Of a DNA stretch of 10,779 nt, positions 1 through 6,982 are shown piece by piece (within the stretch, counting starts at the first letter, position 1; every line of letters begins with the position of its first letter). Source of the stretch: Streptococcus sp. GTDB lineage: Bacteria; Bacillota; Bacilli; Lactobacillales; Streptococcaceae. The translations under genes and the position numbers were made by a program. The DNA is taken from the NCBI GenBank assembly GCA_003521145.1, contig DOTL01000061.1:1-10779 (forward strand). Reading direction: 5' to 3'. Under the pieces are notes generated by a model. It was not told the DNA's origin. It did no database searches and was given only the letters and a program-made list of their open reading frames with translations.

Positions 1-15
1 ATTTCAACTTGAAAT
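1..15. repeat. Short perfect palindrome upstream of eno
   Basis: A 7-bp inverted repeat (ATTTCAA, one central base, TTGAAAT) sits about 50 bases upstream of the predicted eno -35 box, in a very AT-rich stretch. It could be a regulator site or just a chance palindrome in AT-rich DNA. It is at the window edge, so any longer symmetry upstream cannot be seen. Confidence 0.3.
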
Positions 16-64
16 TTGGGAAATATTTAAAAATAGAAAATCACTAGAAAATTCTGGTTTTAAT

Positions 65-93
65 TTGCTTAAGCCTTGATATTATGGTAGTAT
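65..93 (+). promoter_or_regulatory. Predicted sigma-A promoter of eno
   Basis: TTGCTT (65-70) and TAGTAT (88-93) are separated by 17 bases, and TGG directly precedes the -10 box, giving an extended -10 element as is common in streptococci. Transcription would start near base 100, leaving a leader of about 34 bases before the eno start. AT-rich DNA upstream could act as an UP element. The boxes match the consensus in 4 of 6 positions each, so the assignment is a prediction. Confidence 0.6.
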
Positions 94-133
94 ATAGGTG
101 TAAAAAATTTTAACTCATAAGGAGAGTATTGTA

Positions 134-1438
134 ATGTCAATTATTACTGATGTTTACGCACGCGAAGTCCTTGACTCACGCGGTAACCCAACACTTGAAG
201 TAGAAGTTTACACTGAATCTGGTGCATTCGGTCGCGGTATGGTTCCTTCAGGAGCTTCAACTGGTGAACACGAAGCAGTAGAACTTCGTGATGGTGACAA
301 AGCTCGTTACGGTGGTCTTGGTACTCAAAAAGCAGTTGATAACGTAAACAACGTTATTGCTGATCACATCATCGGATTCGACGTACGTGATCAACAAGGT
401 ATTGACCGCGCAATGATCGCTCTTGACGGTACTCCAAACAAAGGTAAACTTGGTGCCAACGCTATTCTTGGTGTGTCTATCGCTGTAGCACGCGCAGCTG
501 CTGACTACCTTGAAGTTCCACTTTACAGCTACCTTGGCGGATTCAACACTAAAGTTCTTCCAACTCCAATGATGAACATCATCAATGGTGGTTCTCACTC
601 AGACGCTCCAATCGCTTTCCAAGAATTCATGATTGTACCTGCTGGTGCACCAACATTCAAAGAAGCTCTTCGTTGGGGTGCTGAAATCTTCCACGCACTT
701 AAGAAAATCCTTAAAGAACGTGGACTTGAAACAGCCGTAGGTGACGAAGGTGGTTTCGCACCTCGTTTCGATGGAACTGAAGATGGTGTTGAAACTATCA
801 TCAAAGCTATCGAAGCAGCTGGATATGTACCAGGTAAAGACGTATTTATCGGATTTGACTGTGCATCATCTGAATTCTACGATGCAGAACGTAAAGTTTA
901 CGACTACACTAAATTTGAAGGTGAAGGCGCTGCTGTTCGTACTGCTGCAGAACAAATCGACTACCTTGAAGAATTGGTTAACAAATATCCAATCATCACT
1001 ATCGAAGATGGTATGGACGAAAACGACTGGGACGGTTGGAAAGCTCTTACTGAGCGTCTTGGTGGTAAAGTTCAATTGGTTGGTGACGACTTCTTCGTAA
1101 CTAACACAGCTTACCTTGAAAAAGGTATTGCAGAACACGCTGCTAACTCAATCCTTATCAAAGTTAACCAAATCGGTACTTTGACTGAAACTTTCGATGC
1201 TATCGAAATGGCGAAAGAAGCTGGATACACAGCAGTAGTATCACACCGTTCAGGTGAAACTGAAGATTCAACAATCGCTGATATCGCAGTTGCAACTAAC
1301 GCTGGTCAAATCAAGACAGGTTCATTGTCACGTACTGACCGTATCGCTAAATACAACCAATTGCTTCGTATCGAAGACCAACTTGGTGAAGTTGCAGAAT
1401 ACCGTGGTTTGAAATCATTCTACAACTTGAAAAAATAA
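134..1438 (+). CDS. eno: Enolase (phosphopyruvate hydratase)
   Basis: Enolase converts 2-phosphoglycerate to phosphoenolpyruvate in the cytoplasm, the penultimate energy-yielding part of glycolysis. The 434 residues match the streptococcal family length. Visible family features are the SGASTGEHEA loop (about 39-48), the GDEGG catalytic segment with E205, metal ligands D242, E291 and D318, the catalytic lysine near 343, the SHRSGETED loop (370-378) and K395 in the IKTGS segment. The start is fixed by AAGGAGAG (119-126), seven bases upstream of the ATG. Codon use is strongly biased towards a small set, as expected for a very highly expressed gene. It is monocistronic, with its own promoter and terminator. 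Streptococcal enolase is also known on the cell surface as a plasminogen binder: the C-terminal KK is present, but the internal site reads FYDAERKVY, with alanine at 251 where the pneumococcal site has lysine. Confidence 0.99.
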   Translation: MSIITDVYAREVLDSRGNPTLEVEVYTESGAFGRGMVPSGASTGEHEAVELRDGDKARYGGLGTQKAVDNVNNVIADHIIGFDVRDQQGIDRAMIALDGTPNKGKLGANAILGVSIAVARAAADYLEVPLYSYLGGFNTKVLPTPMMNIINGGSHSDAPIAFQEFMIVPAGAPTFKEALRWGAEIFHALKKILKERGLETAVGDEGGFAPRFDGTEDGVETIIKAIEAAGYVPGKDVFIGFDCASSEFYDAERKVYDYTKFEGEGAAVRTAAEQIDYLEELVNKYPIITIEDGMDENDWDGWKALTERLGGKVQLVGDDFFVTNTAYLEKGIAEHAANSILIKVNQIGTLTETFDAIEMAKEAGYTAVVSHRSGETEDSTIADIAVATNAGQIKTGSLSRTDRIAKYNQLLRIEDQLGEVAEYRGLKSFYNLKK

Positions 1439-1459
1439 TTCTATAGCCATATAGAATAG

Positions 1460-1487
1460 AGAGAGGTTCCTTAGGAATCTCTTTTTT
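1460..1487 (+). terminator. Rho-independent terminator of eno
   Basis: A nine-pair hairpin (1462-1470 with 1474-1482, one G-T wobble, TTA loop) runs into a T run ending at 1487. It lies about 20 bases after the eno stop and closes the gene as a single-gene transcript. Confidence 0.9.
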
Positions 1488-1547
1488 GTGTTTCTAAAGA
1501 ATCGTTGATTGTGTTATGCAGTGTCTCTAAATAGTAGCTCAAAACAT

Positions 1548-1582
1548 AAAAAAAGTCCCCTCAATCAATAGGATTGAGGGGA
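1548..1582 (-). terminator. Terminator of the broken minus-strand small gene
   Basis: An 11-pair perfect stem (1556-1566 with 1572-1582, GC-rich at its base) is followed, reading the minus strand, by seven T residues (1554 down to 1548). It begins 7 bases beyond the stop codon of the frameshifted small gene at 1590-1774 and shows that this gene was, or still is, a separate transcription unit. Confidence 0.88.
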
Positions 1583-1589
1583 TCGCGTC

Positions 1590-1774
1590 TTAGAATAGAC
1601 TTTTAATCTTGTCTAAAGCTCCACTAACCATTTCGTTGCCTGAAACAAGAGATTTAGCTTGGTCGAAGTATTCGCCCAAATCATCTTTATTGTCATCGAC
1701 AAATTTTTAGCAGCTTCGAAATCTTTCTTTTCGATCATGTCTTTTACTTGGTGAAATAGGTCCATTGGATTCAT
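1590..1774 (-). pseudogene. Small hypothetical protein gene, frameshifted
   Basis: Read from ATG at 1774, the first 23 codons give an acidic, helix-prone peptide beginning MNPMDLFHQV. After codon 23 the frame slips and ends early at TAG (1615-1613), giving 53 residues. Adding one T to the T run at 1704-1708 restores a continuous 61-residue protein that continues FVDDNKDDLGEYF and ends DKIKSLF at the TAA (1592-1590). The restored product is charged, cysteine-free and without a signal or membrane segment, so it is probably cytoplasmic. I do not recognise a named family. AAAGGAGA (minus strand, 1788-1781) lies six bases before the ATG, and the gene has its own terminator and probable promoter. 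The break is most simply a one-base deletion or a sequencing error; a frameshift signal at the same spot is discussed in the findings. Confidence 0.8.
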
Positions 1775-1809
1775 ATCTGTTCTCCTTTATAAGTTTTCTT
1801 ACAAACTCT

Positions 1810-1838
1810 ATTTAATCACGCCTATAGTAAACTAGCAA
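1810..1838 (-). promoter_or_regulatory. Possible promoter of the broken small gene
   Basis: On the minus strand TTGCTA (1838-1833) and TTAAAT (1815-1810) are 17 bases apart, with TGA directly before the -10 box (extended -10). Each box matches 4 of 6 consensus positions. The predicted start is about 30 bases before the small gene's ATG. Bases from about 1839 to 1910 show no gene or clear signal. Confidence 0.45.
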
Positions 1839-1910
1839 GAAATATGTTTGAGGCGAGTGTTATGAGGAATATGATTTTCCAGTTAAGTACGATTGAGACT
1901 TTTCTTATCT

Positions 1911-1937
1911 AAAAAGACAGTCCAAACAGGACTGCCT
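1911..1937 (-). terminator. Terminator of the LTA synthase-type gene
   Basis: Reading the minus strand from the stop at 1945, a nine-pair stem (1937-1929 with 1923-1915, one G-U wobble, five-base loop) leads into a T5 run at 1915-1911. It begins within 10 bases of the stop codon. Confidence 0.85.
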
Positions 1938-1944
1938 TTAGGGG

Positions 1945-4125
1945 TTATTGTTGTTCCGTTGAAGAGCTACTTAGCTCTGATTCACTTGAACTTGAGCTCG
2001 ATTCAGATTCTACAGGATGTAGTTCCTTGTAAGATGGGGTCTTGAATAGATCAGCTGTTGATTTATTGCCCCTTTGTTTGTAGAGGCTGGTTGATTTATC
2101 TTTCAGCTTTTTATTGATTTCTTTTAGTTGATCCATCTGTTTAGTGTAGGAAATCTTGCTAGAATCAACATGCTTCAAACCGTTTGGCGTATAGAAACGA
2201 AGAAGGTCACCTGTTTGAACAGCGTCACTCATCGAAAGCTGAGTTGCTACTGCCTTACGAATGGCTTCGTTATCTTTTTTAGTTGTCTCATCAGGGTTGG
2301 TAATTTCTTCCCCTGTTTGAGTGTTATAAAGTCGACCAGAGTAGCTGGTGTATTGAGGAGTAACATATTGACCTGAGGTTCTAAATGCGACGGTTTGCTT
2401 ATTATCGGGAGATAGGAGGTCTTGTCCCATCTGGATATAAGAGCTAGTGTCAACGCCAAGAACGTGAAGGAGAGTTGGAAGGGCATCAACCTCACCACCA
2501 AAGGTGTTAGAGATACCACCACTAGTATAGCCTGGAATATGAATCATGTAAGGAACACGTTGAAGCATGGCTTTATCATAGTTTGACCAAGTTTCAGGGT
2601 TCTTACCGAGAAGTTCAGCAAGATTGCTACTTCGTGTATCAGAGATACCATAGTGGTCACCGTACATGACAATAATCGAGTTATCGTAAAGACCGGTTTC
2701 CTTGAGGTAATCAAAGAAGTCTTTGATTGCTGAGTCAAGATAGTTAGCTGTTGCAAAATATCCGTTGACTGTTTCGTCTTTTGTTTCGGCAAGTGGGAAA
2801 CCTTGTTCCTTTTCATCGCCTGAGAGAGAAGTATATGGATAGTGGTTAGATACTGTAAGGTATTTAACGTAGAAAGGTTGTTGCATTTGTTCCAGATATT
2901 TGATGGAACCTGGGAACATGTACTTGTCATTTAGACCATACTGGAAGGAGTTTTCATCAGTTTTTTCAGTGAAGGCTGATGAGTCAAAGAAGTAGTTATA
3001 CCCCCATTGTTTATAGGTATTATTACGATTCCAGAAGGATCCAGTGTTTCCGTGGAAAACAGCTGATGTATAGTCACCTGTTTGAGCTAGGATAGATGGT
3101 GCCGCATAGACGGTATTGGTACCGCCATAGTTTACCATGTATGAGCCTGTGCTTAGTCCAAAGAGAGACGTTTCCATCAAGGTTTCAGCATCAGAAGTTT
3201 TCCCTGATTTTACTTGGTGGAAGAAGTTTGAAAAGGCTAGCGTTTCGTTTGAGTGGTAGATGAAATTGATGAATGGTGTAACTTCATAGGATTGACCGTC
3301 TACTTGGAGCTTGTAGTCAATGAGGAACTGTTGGAAGCTTTCCAGGTGAATAACGATGACGTTTCTTCCTTTAGCAATTCCGTAATACTTAGGGTCAGGT
3401 GCCGCATAGTGCTCTTTAACGTAAGACTCAACCTTTTTCATGTCCTCAGCTGTTGCAGATGACCGAGCCTGTGAAGCTTGATAAGTTAAGTTACCAGAAT
3501 AGGCTGTGAAGAAGGGAAGCCCCATAGCACGAACAATATAGTTATTTGAGAAACCACGTGTCAACAACTCGCCACGGTTAACTTCCGCTAAGAAGAGGTT
3601 AACTGAGAGTAGGAGTGTTGATAGTGCAGTAACTGCGAAACTAGCTCGTTTATTAAATGGCTTGCTGTCCATTTTAAGCTTTTTCCTGAAACCAGCATAG
3701 ATGAAGAAAGGAACATCAATCAGGTAGAAGATATAACTTGGCTCAAGAAGGTTCTTGGCTGAGTCTCCTAGTCCTGCTGCCGAACTAGAACTTGCTAGGA
3801 TGGTATTTACAGTGATGAAGTCTGTAAACTCTCCAAAGTAAATCACATTAGCAATAAGTAAGAGGTTAAGGATGACATAGATAGCAATGGTAATACTATA
3901 AAAGAAACGTCGTTTCTTGAAGTATAGTCCTAAACCTAGAAGCATTAATCCTAGTGGAATAGGGTTGATCAGCGAAAGCATAACCTGATATCTGCTTTCC
4001 AACTCAAGATTAATGTTGACGTAATAAGCGAATATGGTTTTTAGCCAGTAAAAGAAGAGTAACAAGAGGATAAATCCAAGTCTTGATGAAACTCCTTTCC
4101 AAAAGGCTTCACTAATTTTTTTCAA
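1945..4125 (-). CDS. ltaS: Lipoteichoic acid synthase-type membrane sulfatase-fold protein
   Basis: LtaS enzymes move glycerol-phosphate from phosphatidylglycerol onto a growing lipoteichoic acid chain outside the membrane, using manganese and a threonine nucleophile. The N-terminal part shows five hydrophobic segments (about 16-36, 52-69, 74-97, 130-146, 162-180), followed by an extracellular sulfatase-fold domain from about 250. Key residues match the Staphylococcus aureus pattern: HLESF with E262, SGKTSD with T310 as nucleophile, FWNR (364-367) for substrate binding, SNHYP with H428, and GDHYG with metal ligands D490 and H491. The last 20 residues are almost all serine and glutamate, an unusual low-complexity tail. 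The start is TTG at 4125-4123, seven bases after AGGAAG; no in-frame start lies upstream because of a stop. It has its own promoter and terminator. The class is secure; which of the LtaS-like family's roles (main synthase or primase-like) is not decided by sequence alone. Confidence 0.88.
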   Translation of the reverse strand: MKKISEAFWKGVSSRLGFILLLLFFYWLKTIFAYYVNINLELESRYQVMLSLINPIPLGLMLLGLGLYFKKRRFFYSITIAIYVILNLLLIANVIYFGEFTDFITVNTILASSSSAAGLGDSAKNLLEPSYIFYLIDVPFFIYAGFRKKLKMDSKPFNKRASFAVTALSTLLLSVNLFLAEVNRGELLTRGFSNNYIVRAMGLPFFTAYSGNLTYQASQARSSATAEDMKKVESYVKEHYAAPDPKYYGIAKGRNVIVIHLESFQQFLIDYKLQVDGQSYEVTPFINFIYHSNETLAFSNFFHQVKSGKTSDAETLMETSLFGLSTGSYMVNYGGTNTVYAAPSILAQTGDYTSAVFHGNTGSFWNRNNTYKQWGYNYFFDSSAFTEKTDENSFQYGLNDKYMFPGSIKYLEQMQQPFYVKYLTVSNHYPYTSLSGDEKEQGFPLAETKDETVNGYFATANYLDSAIKDFFDYLKETGLYDNSIIVMYGDHYGISDTRSSNLAELLGKNPETWSNYDKAMLQRVPYMIHIPGYTSGGISNTFGGEVDALPTLLHVLGVDTSSYIQMGQDLLSPDNKQTVAFRTSGQYVTPQYTSYSGRLYNTQTGEEITNPDETTKKDNEAIRKAVATQLSMSDAVQTGDLLRFYTPNGLKHVDSSKISYTKQMDQLKEINKKLKDKSTSLYKQRGNKSTADLFKTPSYKELHPVESESSSSSSESELSSSSTEQQ

Positions 4126-4148
4126 AGTAATACTTCCTTTGATTCTAT

Positions 4149-4180
4149 ATTATCTTAATCATTATACCAAATAAGATAAT
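4149..4180. repeat. 9-bp inverted repeat over the ltaS-type promoter
   Basis: ATTATCTTA (4149-4157) and TAAGATAAT (4172-4180) are exact inverted copies, with centres 23 bp apart (about two helix turns). One arm lies in the -35/-10 spacer of the minus-strand promoter and the other covers its start site, a layout typical of a repressor operator. I do not recognise a known regulator motif, and AT-rich sequence makes chance possible. Confidence 0.45.
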
Positions 4181-4189
4181 GACTCTCAA
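4161..4189 (-). promoter_or_regulatory. Promoter of the ltaS-type gene
   Basis: On the minus strand TTGAGA (4189-4184) and a perfect TATAAT (4166-4161) are spaced by exactly 17 bases, and TGG directly precedes the -10 box. This is the best promoter in the window. The predicted start near 4154 gives a leader of about 29 bases before the TTG start codon. Confidence 0.85.
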
Positions 4190-4271
4190 AATTTTACTGC
4201 CATTAAGTGTGATATTCCTTGACATATAATTGATAAAATCTAGTTACGAAAAAGAAATAATAGCATTTTTT

Positions 4272-4280
4272 TGGTATAAT
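4272..4280 (+). promoter_or_regulatory. Extended -10 promoter for the methyltransferase-aro operon
   Basis: TGG plus a perfect TATAAT (4275-4280) forms an extended -10 element; no good -35 box is found 16-18 bases upstream. Counting from the -10 box, +1 falls on base 4287, the A of the ATG of the next gene. A separate perfect TTGACA lies at 4219-4224, but its best partner 16 bases on (TAGTTA, 4241-4246) is weak. The promoter probably serves the whole downstream operon, since no other clear promoter was seen before aroD. Confidence 0.65.
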
Positions 4281-4286
4281 AGTAAC

Positions 4287-5450
4287 ATGAGTGTATTGAC
4301 GGTAAGTCCCTTTGCGGAGAAAAAAATCAAACAAGGAAAACAGCTTCTTTTAGCGGAAAATTTCCCAAATATCACTGAAAATAATCAGTTGGTTTACCTT
4401 TATAGTCAGTCCAAAGAATTTTTAGGAACGGGCTATTTGTCAAGTCAAAATAAGGGGATAGGATGGTTTCTGTCCCCTAAAAAACAAAAATTGACAGTGA
4501 CTTATTTTCAAAGACTTTTTGAAAGGGCTAAGGTCAAACGTCAATCCTATTATGATAATGAGTTGACGACAGTTTTTCGTCTTTTCAACCAAGATGGTGA
4601 CGATTTTGGTGGTCTCACAATTGATTTATATGGGGATTATGCCCTCTTTTCATGGTACAATGCCTTTGTTTATTCCTTGAAAGATGTTATTGTAGAGGCT
4701 TTCCAATTGGTCTTTCCTGAGGTCTTGGGAGGCTATGAGAAAATCCGCTTTAAGGGTCTTGATTTCGAATCAGACCATCTTTTTGGGCAAGAGGCGGCTG
4801 ATACCCTCACCATTTTAGAAAATGGGGTAACTTATGAAGTTTTCCTCAATGATGGGCTAATGACGGGGATTTTCCTTGATCAGCATGAAGTGCGTGATGG
4901 TTTAGTTAATGGTTTAGCTTTGGGAAAAACAGTTTTGAATATGTTCTCCTATACGGCAGCTTTTTCAGTGGCTGCAGCTATGGGGGGAGCGGTTGAAACG
5001 ACATCGGTTGATTTGGCTAAGCGTTCACGTGAATTATCGAAGGCTCATTTTGAAGCTAATGGCTTCAGTATGGAAAATCATTGCTTAGTCGTGATGGATG
5101 TCTTCGATTATTTCAAATATGCAAAGAAAAAAGGCTTATCTTATGACCTTATCGTGATTGATCCGCCAAGCTTTGCTCGAAATAAGAAACGCACTTTCTC
5201 AGCAAATAAGGATTACCACAAGTTAATTGCACAGAGTCTAGATATTTTATCAGAGAATGGGACAATCATCGCAAGCACCAATGCTGCTAATATGACAGTA
5301 CAACAGTTTAAGAAACAACTACGTAAGGGCTTGGGGGATGTTTCAGCGGACTTCGTTAACCTGCAACAATTACCAGCGGATTTTACCGTCAATCCTAATG
5401 ATCCAACATCAAATTATTTGAAAGTATACACAATAAAGGTAAATAAATGA
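4287..5450 (+). CDS. RlmI-like PUA-domain SAM-dependent RNA methyltransferase
   Basis: This 387-residue protein belongs to the class I SAM methyltransferases with an N-terminal PUA RNA-binding domain (E. coli RlmI family, about 396 residues), probably acting on 23S rRNA. Residues 1-70 form the PUA-like part. FLDQHEVRD (197-204) matches the conserved FLDQR-type segment, LNMFSYTAAFSVAAA (217-231) is the SAM-binding loop, VDLAKRS follows as the acidic ribose-binding strand, and DPPSF (292-296) is the catalytic motif. The cysteine-containing motif of RlmI is replaced by ASTNAAN (329-335), and the only cysteine is C266, so the exact modification is open. A longer frame from TTG at 4230 exists, but ATG 4287 is preferred because residues before it read through the -10 box; neither start has a ribosome binding site. 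The TGA overlaps the aroD ATG by four bases. I recall the same neighbour order in Streptococcus mutans. Confidence 0.85.
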   Translation: MSVLTVSPFAEKKIKQGKQLLLAENFPNITENNQLVYLYSQSKEFLGTGYLSSQNKGIGWFLSPKKQKLTVTYFQRLFERAKVKRQSYYDNELTTVFRLFNQDGDDFGGLTIDLYGDYALFSWYNAFVYSLKDVIVEAFQLVFPEVLGGYEKIRFKGLDFESDHLFGQEAADTLTILENGVTYEVFLNDGLMTGIFLDQHEVRDGLVNGLALGKTVLNMFSYTAAFSVAAAMGGAVETTSVDLAKRSRELSKAHFEANGFSMENHCLVVMDVFDYFKYAKKKGLSYDLIVIDPPSFARNKKRTFSANKDYHKLIAQSLDILSENGTIIASTNAANMTVQQFKKQLRKGLGDVSADFVNLQQLPADFTVNPNDPTSNYLKVYTIKVNK

Positions 5451-6124
5451 AAATTGTAGTTCCGATTATGCCAACTAGTTTAGAGGAGGCACAAGCGCTT
5501 GAACTGTCTCGTTTTGAGGGGGCAGACATTATTGAATGGCGTGCAGATTTTTTAGATAAGGATAGTATCTTAACGGTTGCTCCGGCTATTTTCGAGAAAT
5601 TCGCGGGCTTTGAGATTGTCTTTACCATCCGTACAACGCGTGAGGGTGGTAGGATTGAGTTAACGGATGCGGAATATGTCGCACTGATAAAGGATGTAGC
5701 TGCGATTTATTCGCCAGATTATATTGATTTTGAGTATTTCACACGTAAGGCTGCCTTTGATCAAATGATGGAATTTTCAAACTTGGTTTTGTCTTATCAT
5801 AACTTTGAGGAGACACCTGAAAACCTTATGGAACTTTTGTCTGAGATGGCAAACTTGACACCACGAGTGGTTAAGGTGGCAGTTATGCCTAAGCATGAGC
5901 AGGATGTTCTTGACCTTATGAACTTCACACGTGGCTTTAAGGCCTTTAATCCTGAGCAGGAGTTTGTGACCATGTCAATGGGCAAACTAGGTCGTTTGTC
6001 ACGTTTTGCGGGCGACTTGATAGGGTCATCATGGACCTTTGCCAGTCTTGATAATGCCAGTGCTCCAGGACAAATTAGTTTAGCAGACATGCGCAGAATC
6101 AGGGAGGTTTTGGATGCAGATTGA
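5447..6124 (+). CDS. aroD: 3-dehydroquinate dehydratase, type I
   Basis: AroD dehydrates 3-dehydroquinate to 3-dehydroshikimate, the third step of the shikimate pathway, through a Schiff base on a lysine. At 225 residues it is a normal length for the type I class of Gram-positive bacteria. Recognisable active-site elements are EWR (30-32), TIR with R62, YHNF with general acid/base H118, VKVA with Schiff-base K143, the GKLGRLSR segment (179-186) and APGQ with Q209. The ATG overlaps the stop of the preceding methyltransferase (ATGA), with AAAGG seven bases upstream, so translational coupling is likely. The gene overlaps aroE by 11 bases at its end. No promoter of its own was seen. Confidence 0.97.
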   Translation: MKIVVPIMPTSLEEAQALELSRFEGADIIEWRADFLDKDSILTVAPAIFEKFAGFEIVFTIRTTREGGRIELTDAEYVALIKDVAAIYSPDYIDFEYFTRKAAFDQMMEFSNLVLSYHNFEETPENLMELLSEMANLTPRVVKVAVMPKHEQDVLDLMNFTRGFKAFNPEQEFVTMSMGKLGRLSRFAGDLIGSSWTFASLDNASAPGQISLADMRRIREVLDAD

Positions 6125-6971
6125 TGGACACACACGCTTAGCAGCTGTTGTCGCCAATCCAATCAAGCATTCGATTTCGCCATTCATTCATAATTCGGCC
6201 TTTGAGAAGACACAAGTTAATGGTGTTTATGTGGCCTGGGAGATTCCGGAGTCAGACCTAGCCGAGACAGTTGAAAATATTAGACGTTACGACATGTTCG
6301 GTATCAATTTGTCCATGCCATATAAGGAAGCAGTTATTCCTTTTTTGGATGAGATTAGTCCTGCAGCTCAACTGATTGGTGCCGTCAATACCGTTGTTAA
6401 TTGTGATGGACGTTTGATTGGTCATAATACAGATGGTTTTGGATTTTTTGCTAGTTTAAAGAACTTTAGCCCTAAGAATGCTCGTATGATGATTTTGGGT
6501 GCCGGTGGTGCGGCTAAAGCTATTGTGACGCAGGCAGTTCTTGATGGTGCCAAAAAAGTAAGTGTCTATGTTCGGCCTCAGTCATTGGATAAGGCAAAAG
6601 AGAGCTTTGAGTCCTTACTTGAACAGACAACTTGTCACCTGGAATTTCATGCGTTAAATGATGTTGAGTATTTTCAAGAGGAACTAGGCCAGGCTGATTT
6701 ATTGGTGAATGCGACGAGTGTAGGTATGGATGGCGCATCCTTGCCTATTCCTACAAATACAAAATTTCCTAAGGGACTCTTAGTTGCTGATATCATTTAT
6801 CAGCCTTTTGCAACACCTTTCTTGGCTTTGGCAAGAAAGCAGGGAATCGAGGCTGTGAATGGACTTGGCATGTTGCTTCATCAGGCAGCAGGTGCCTTTA
6901 AATTGTGGACAGGAAAGGACATGCCAACAGACGCCATTTGGCAGGAATTAGAAAATATTTACAATAGCTAG
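6114..6971 (+). CDS. aroE: Shikimate dehydrogenase (NADP-dependent)
   Basis: AroE reduces 3-dehydroshikimate to shikimate, step four of the pathway. In its 285 residues the substrate-binding S20 and S22 (HSISP), catalytic K71 (SMPYK), N105 and D107 (HNTDG), and Q257 (LLHQ) are in family positions. The nucleotide-binding loop is GAGGAA (129-134). The usual asparagine-arginine cofactor-phosphate motif after the second strand reads VYVRPQ here, so the arginine is kept but the asparagine is not; the NADP preference is therefore inferred from the family. Start choice is supported by AGGGAGG (6101-6107), six bases before the ATG inside the end of aroD; the overlap suggests coupled translation. Confidence 0.96.
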   Translation: MQIDGHTRLAAVVANPIKHSISPFIHNSAFEKTQVNGVYVAWEIPESDLAETVENIRRYDMFGINLSMPYKEAVIPFLDEISPAAQLIGAVNTVVNCDGRLIGHNTDGFGFFASLKNFSPKNARMMILGAGGAAKAIVTQAVLDGAKKVSVYVRPQSLDKAKESFESLLEQTTCHLEFHALNDVEYFQEELGQADLLVNATSVGMDGASLPIPTNTKFPKGLLVADIIYQPFATPFLALARKQGIEAVNGLGMLLHQAAGAFKLWTGKDMPTDAIWQELENIYNS

Positions 6972-6982
6972 AAGGGACGACT

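Noticed and set aside
100..133. Riboswitch or attenuator in the eno leader
   Set aside because: The leader is only about 34 bases, AT-rich and without stem-loop structure beyond the ribosome binding site.
257..1138. Long open frames on both strands inside eno
   Set aside because: They overlap a clear enolase, have no family features and result from its strongly biased codon use.
1838..1910. Possible further gene or small RNA in the spacer between the small gene and the ltaS-type terminator
   Set aside because: I found no open frame with a ribosome binding site, no stable hairpin and no promoter that would support one.
4230..4286. N-terminal extension of the methyltransferase starting at TTG 4230
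   Set aside because: It lacks a ribosome binding site, reads through a perfect -10 box, and adds 19 residues before the PUA-like domain; ATG 4287 fits the family length better.
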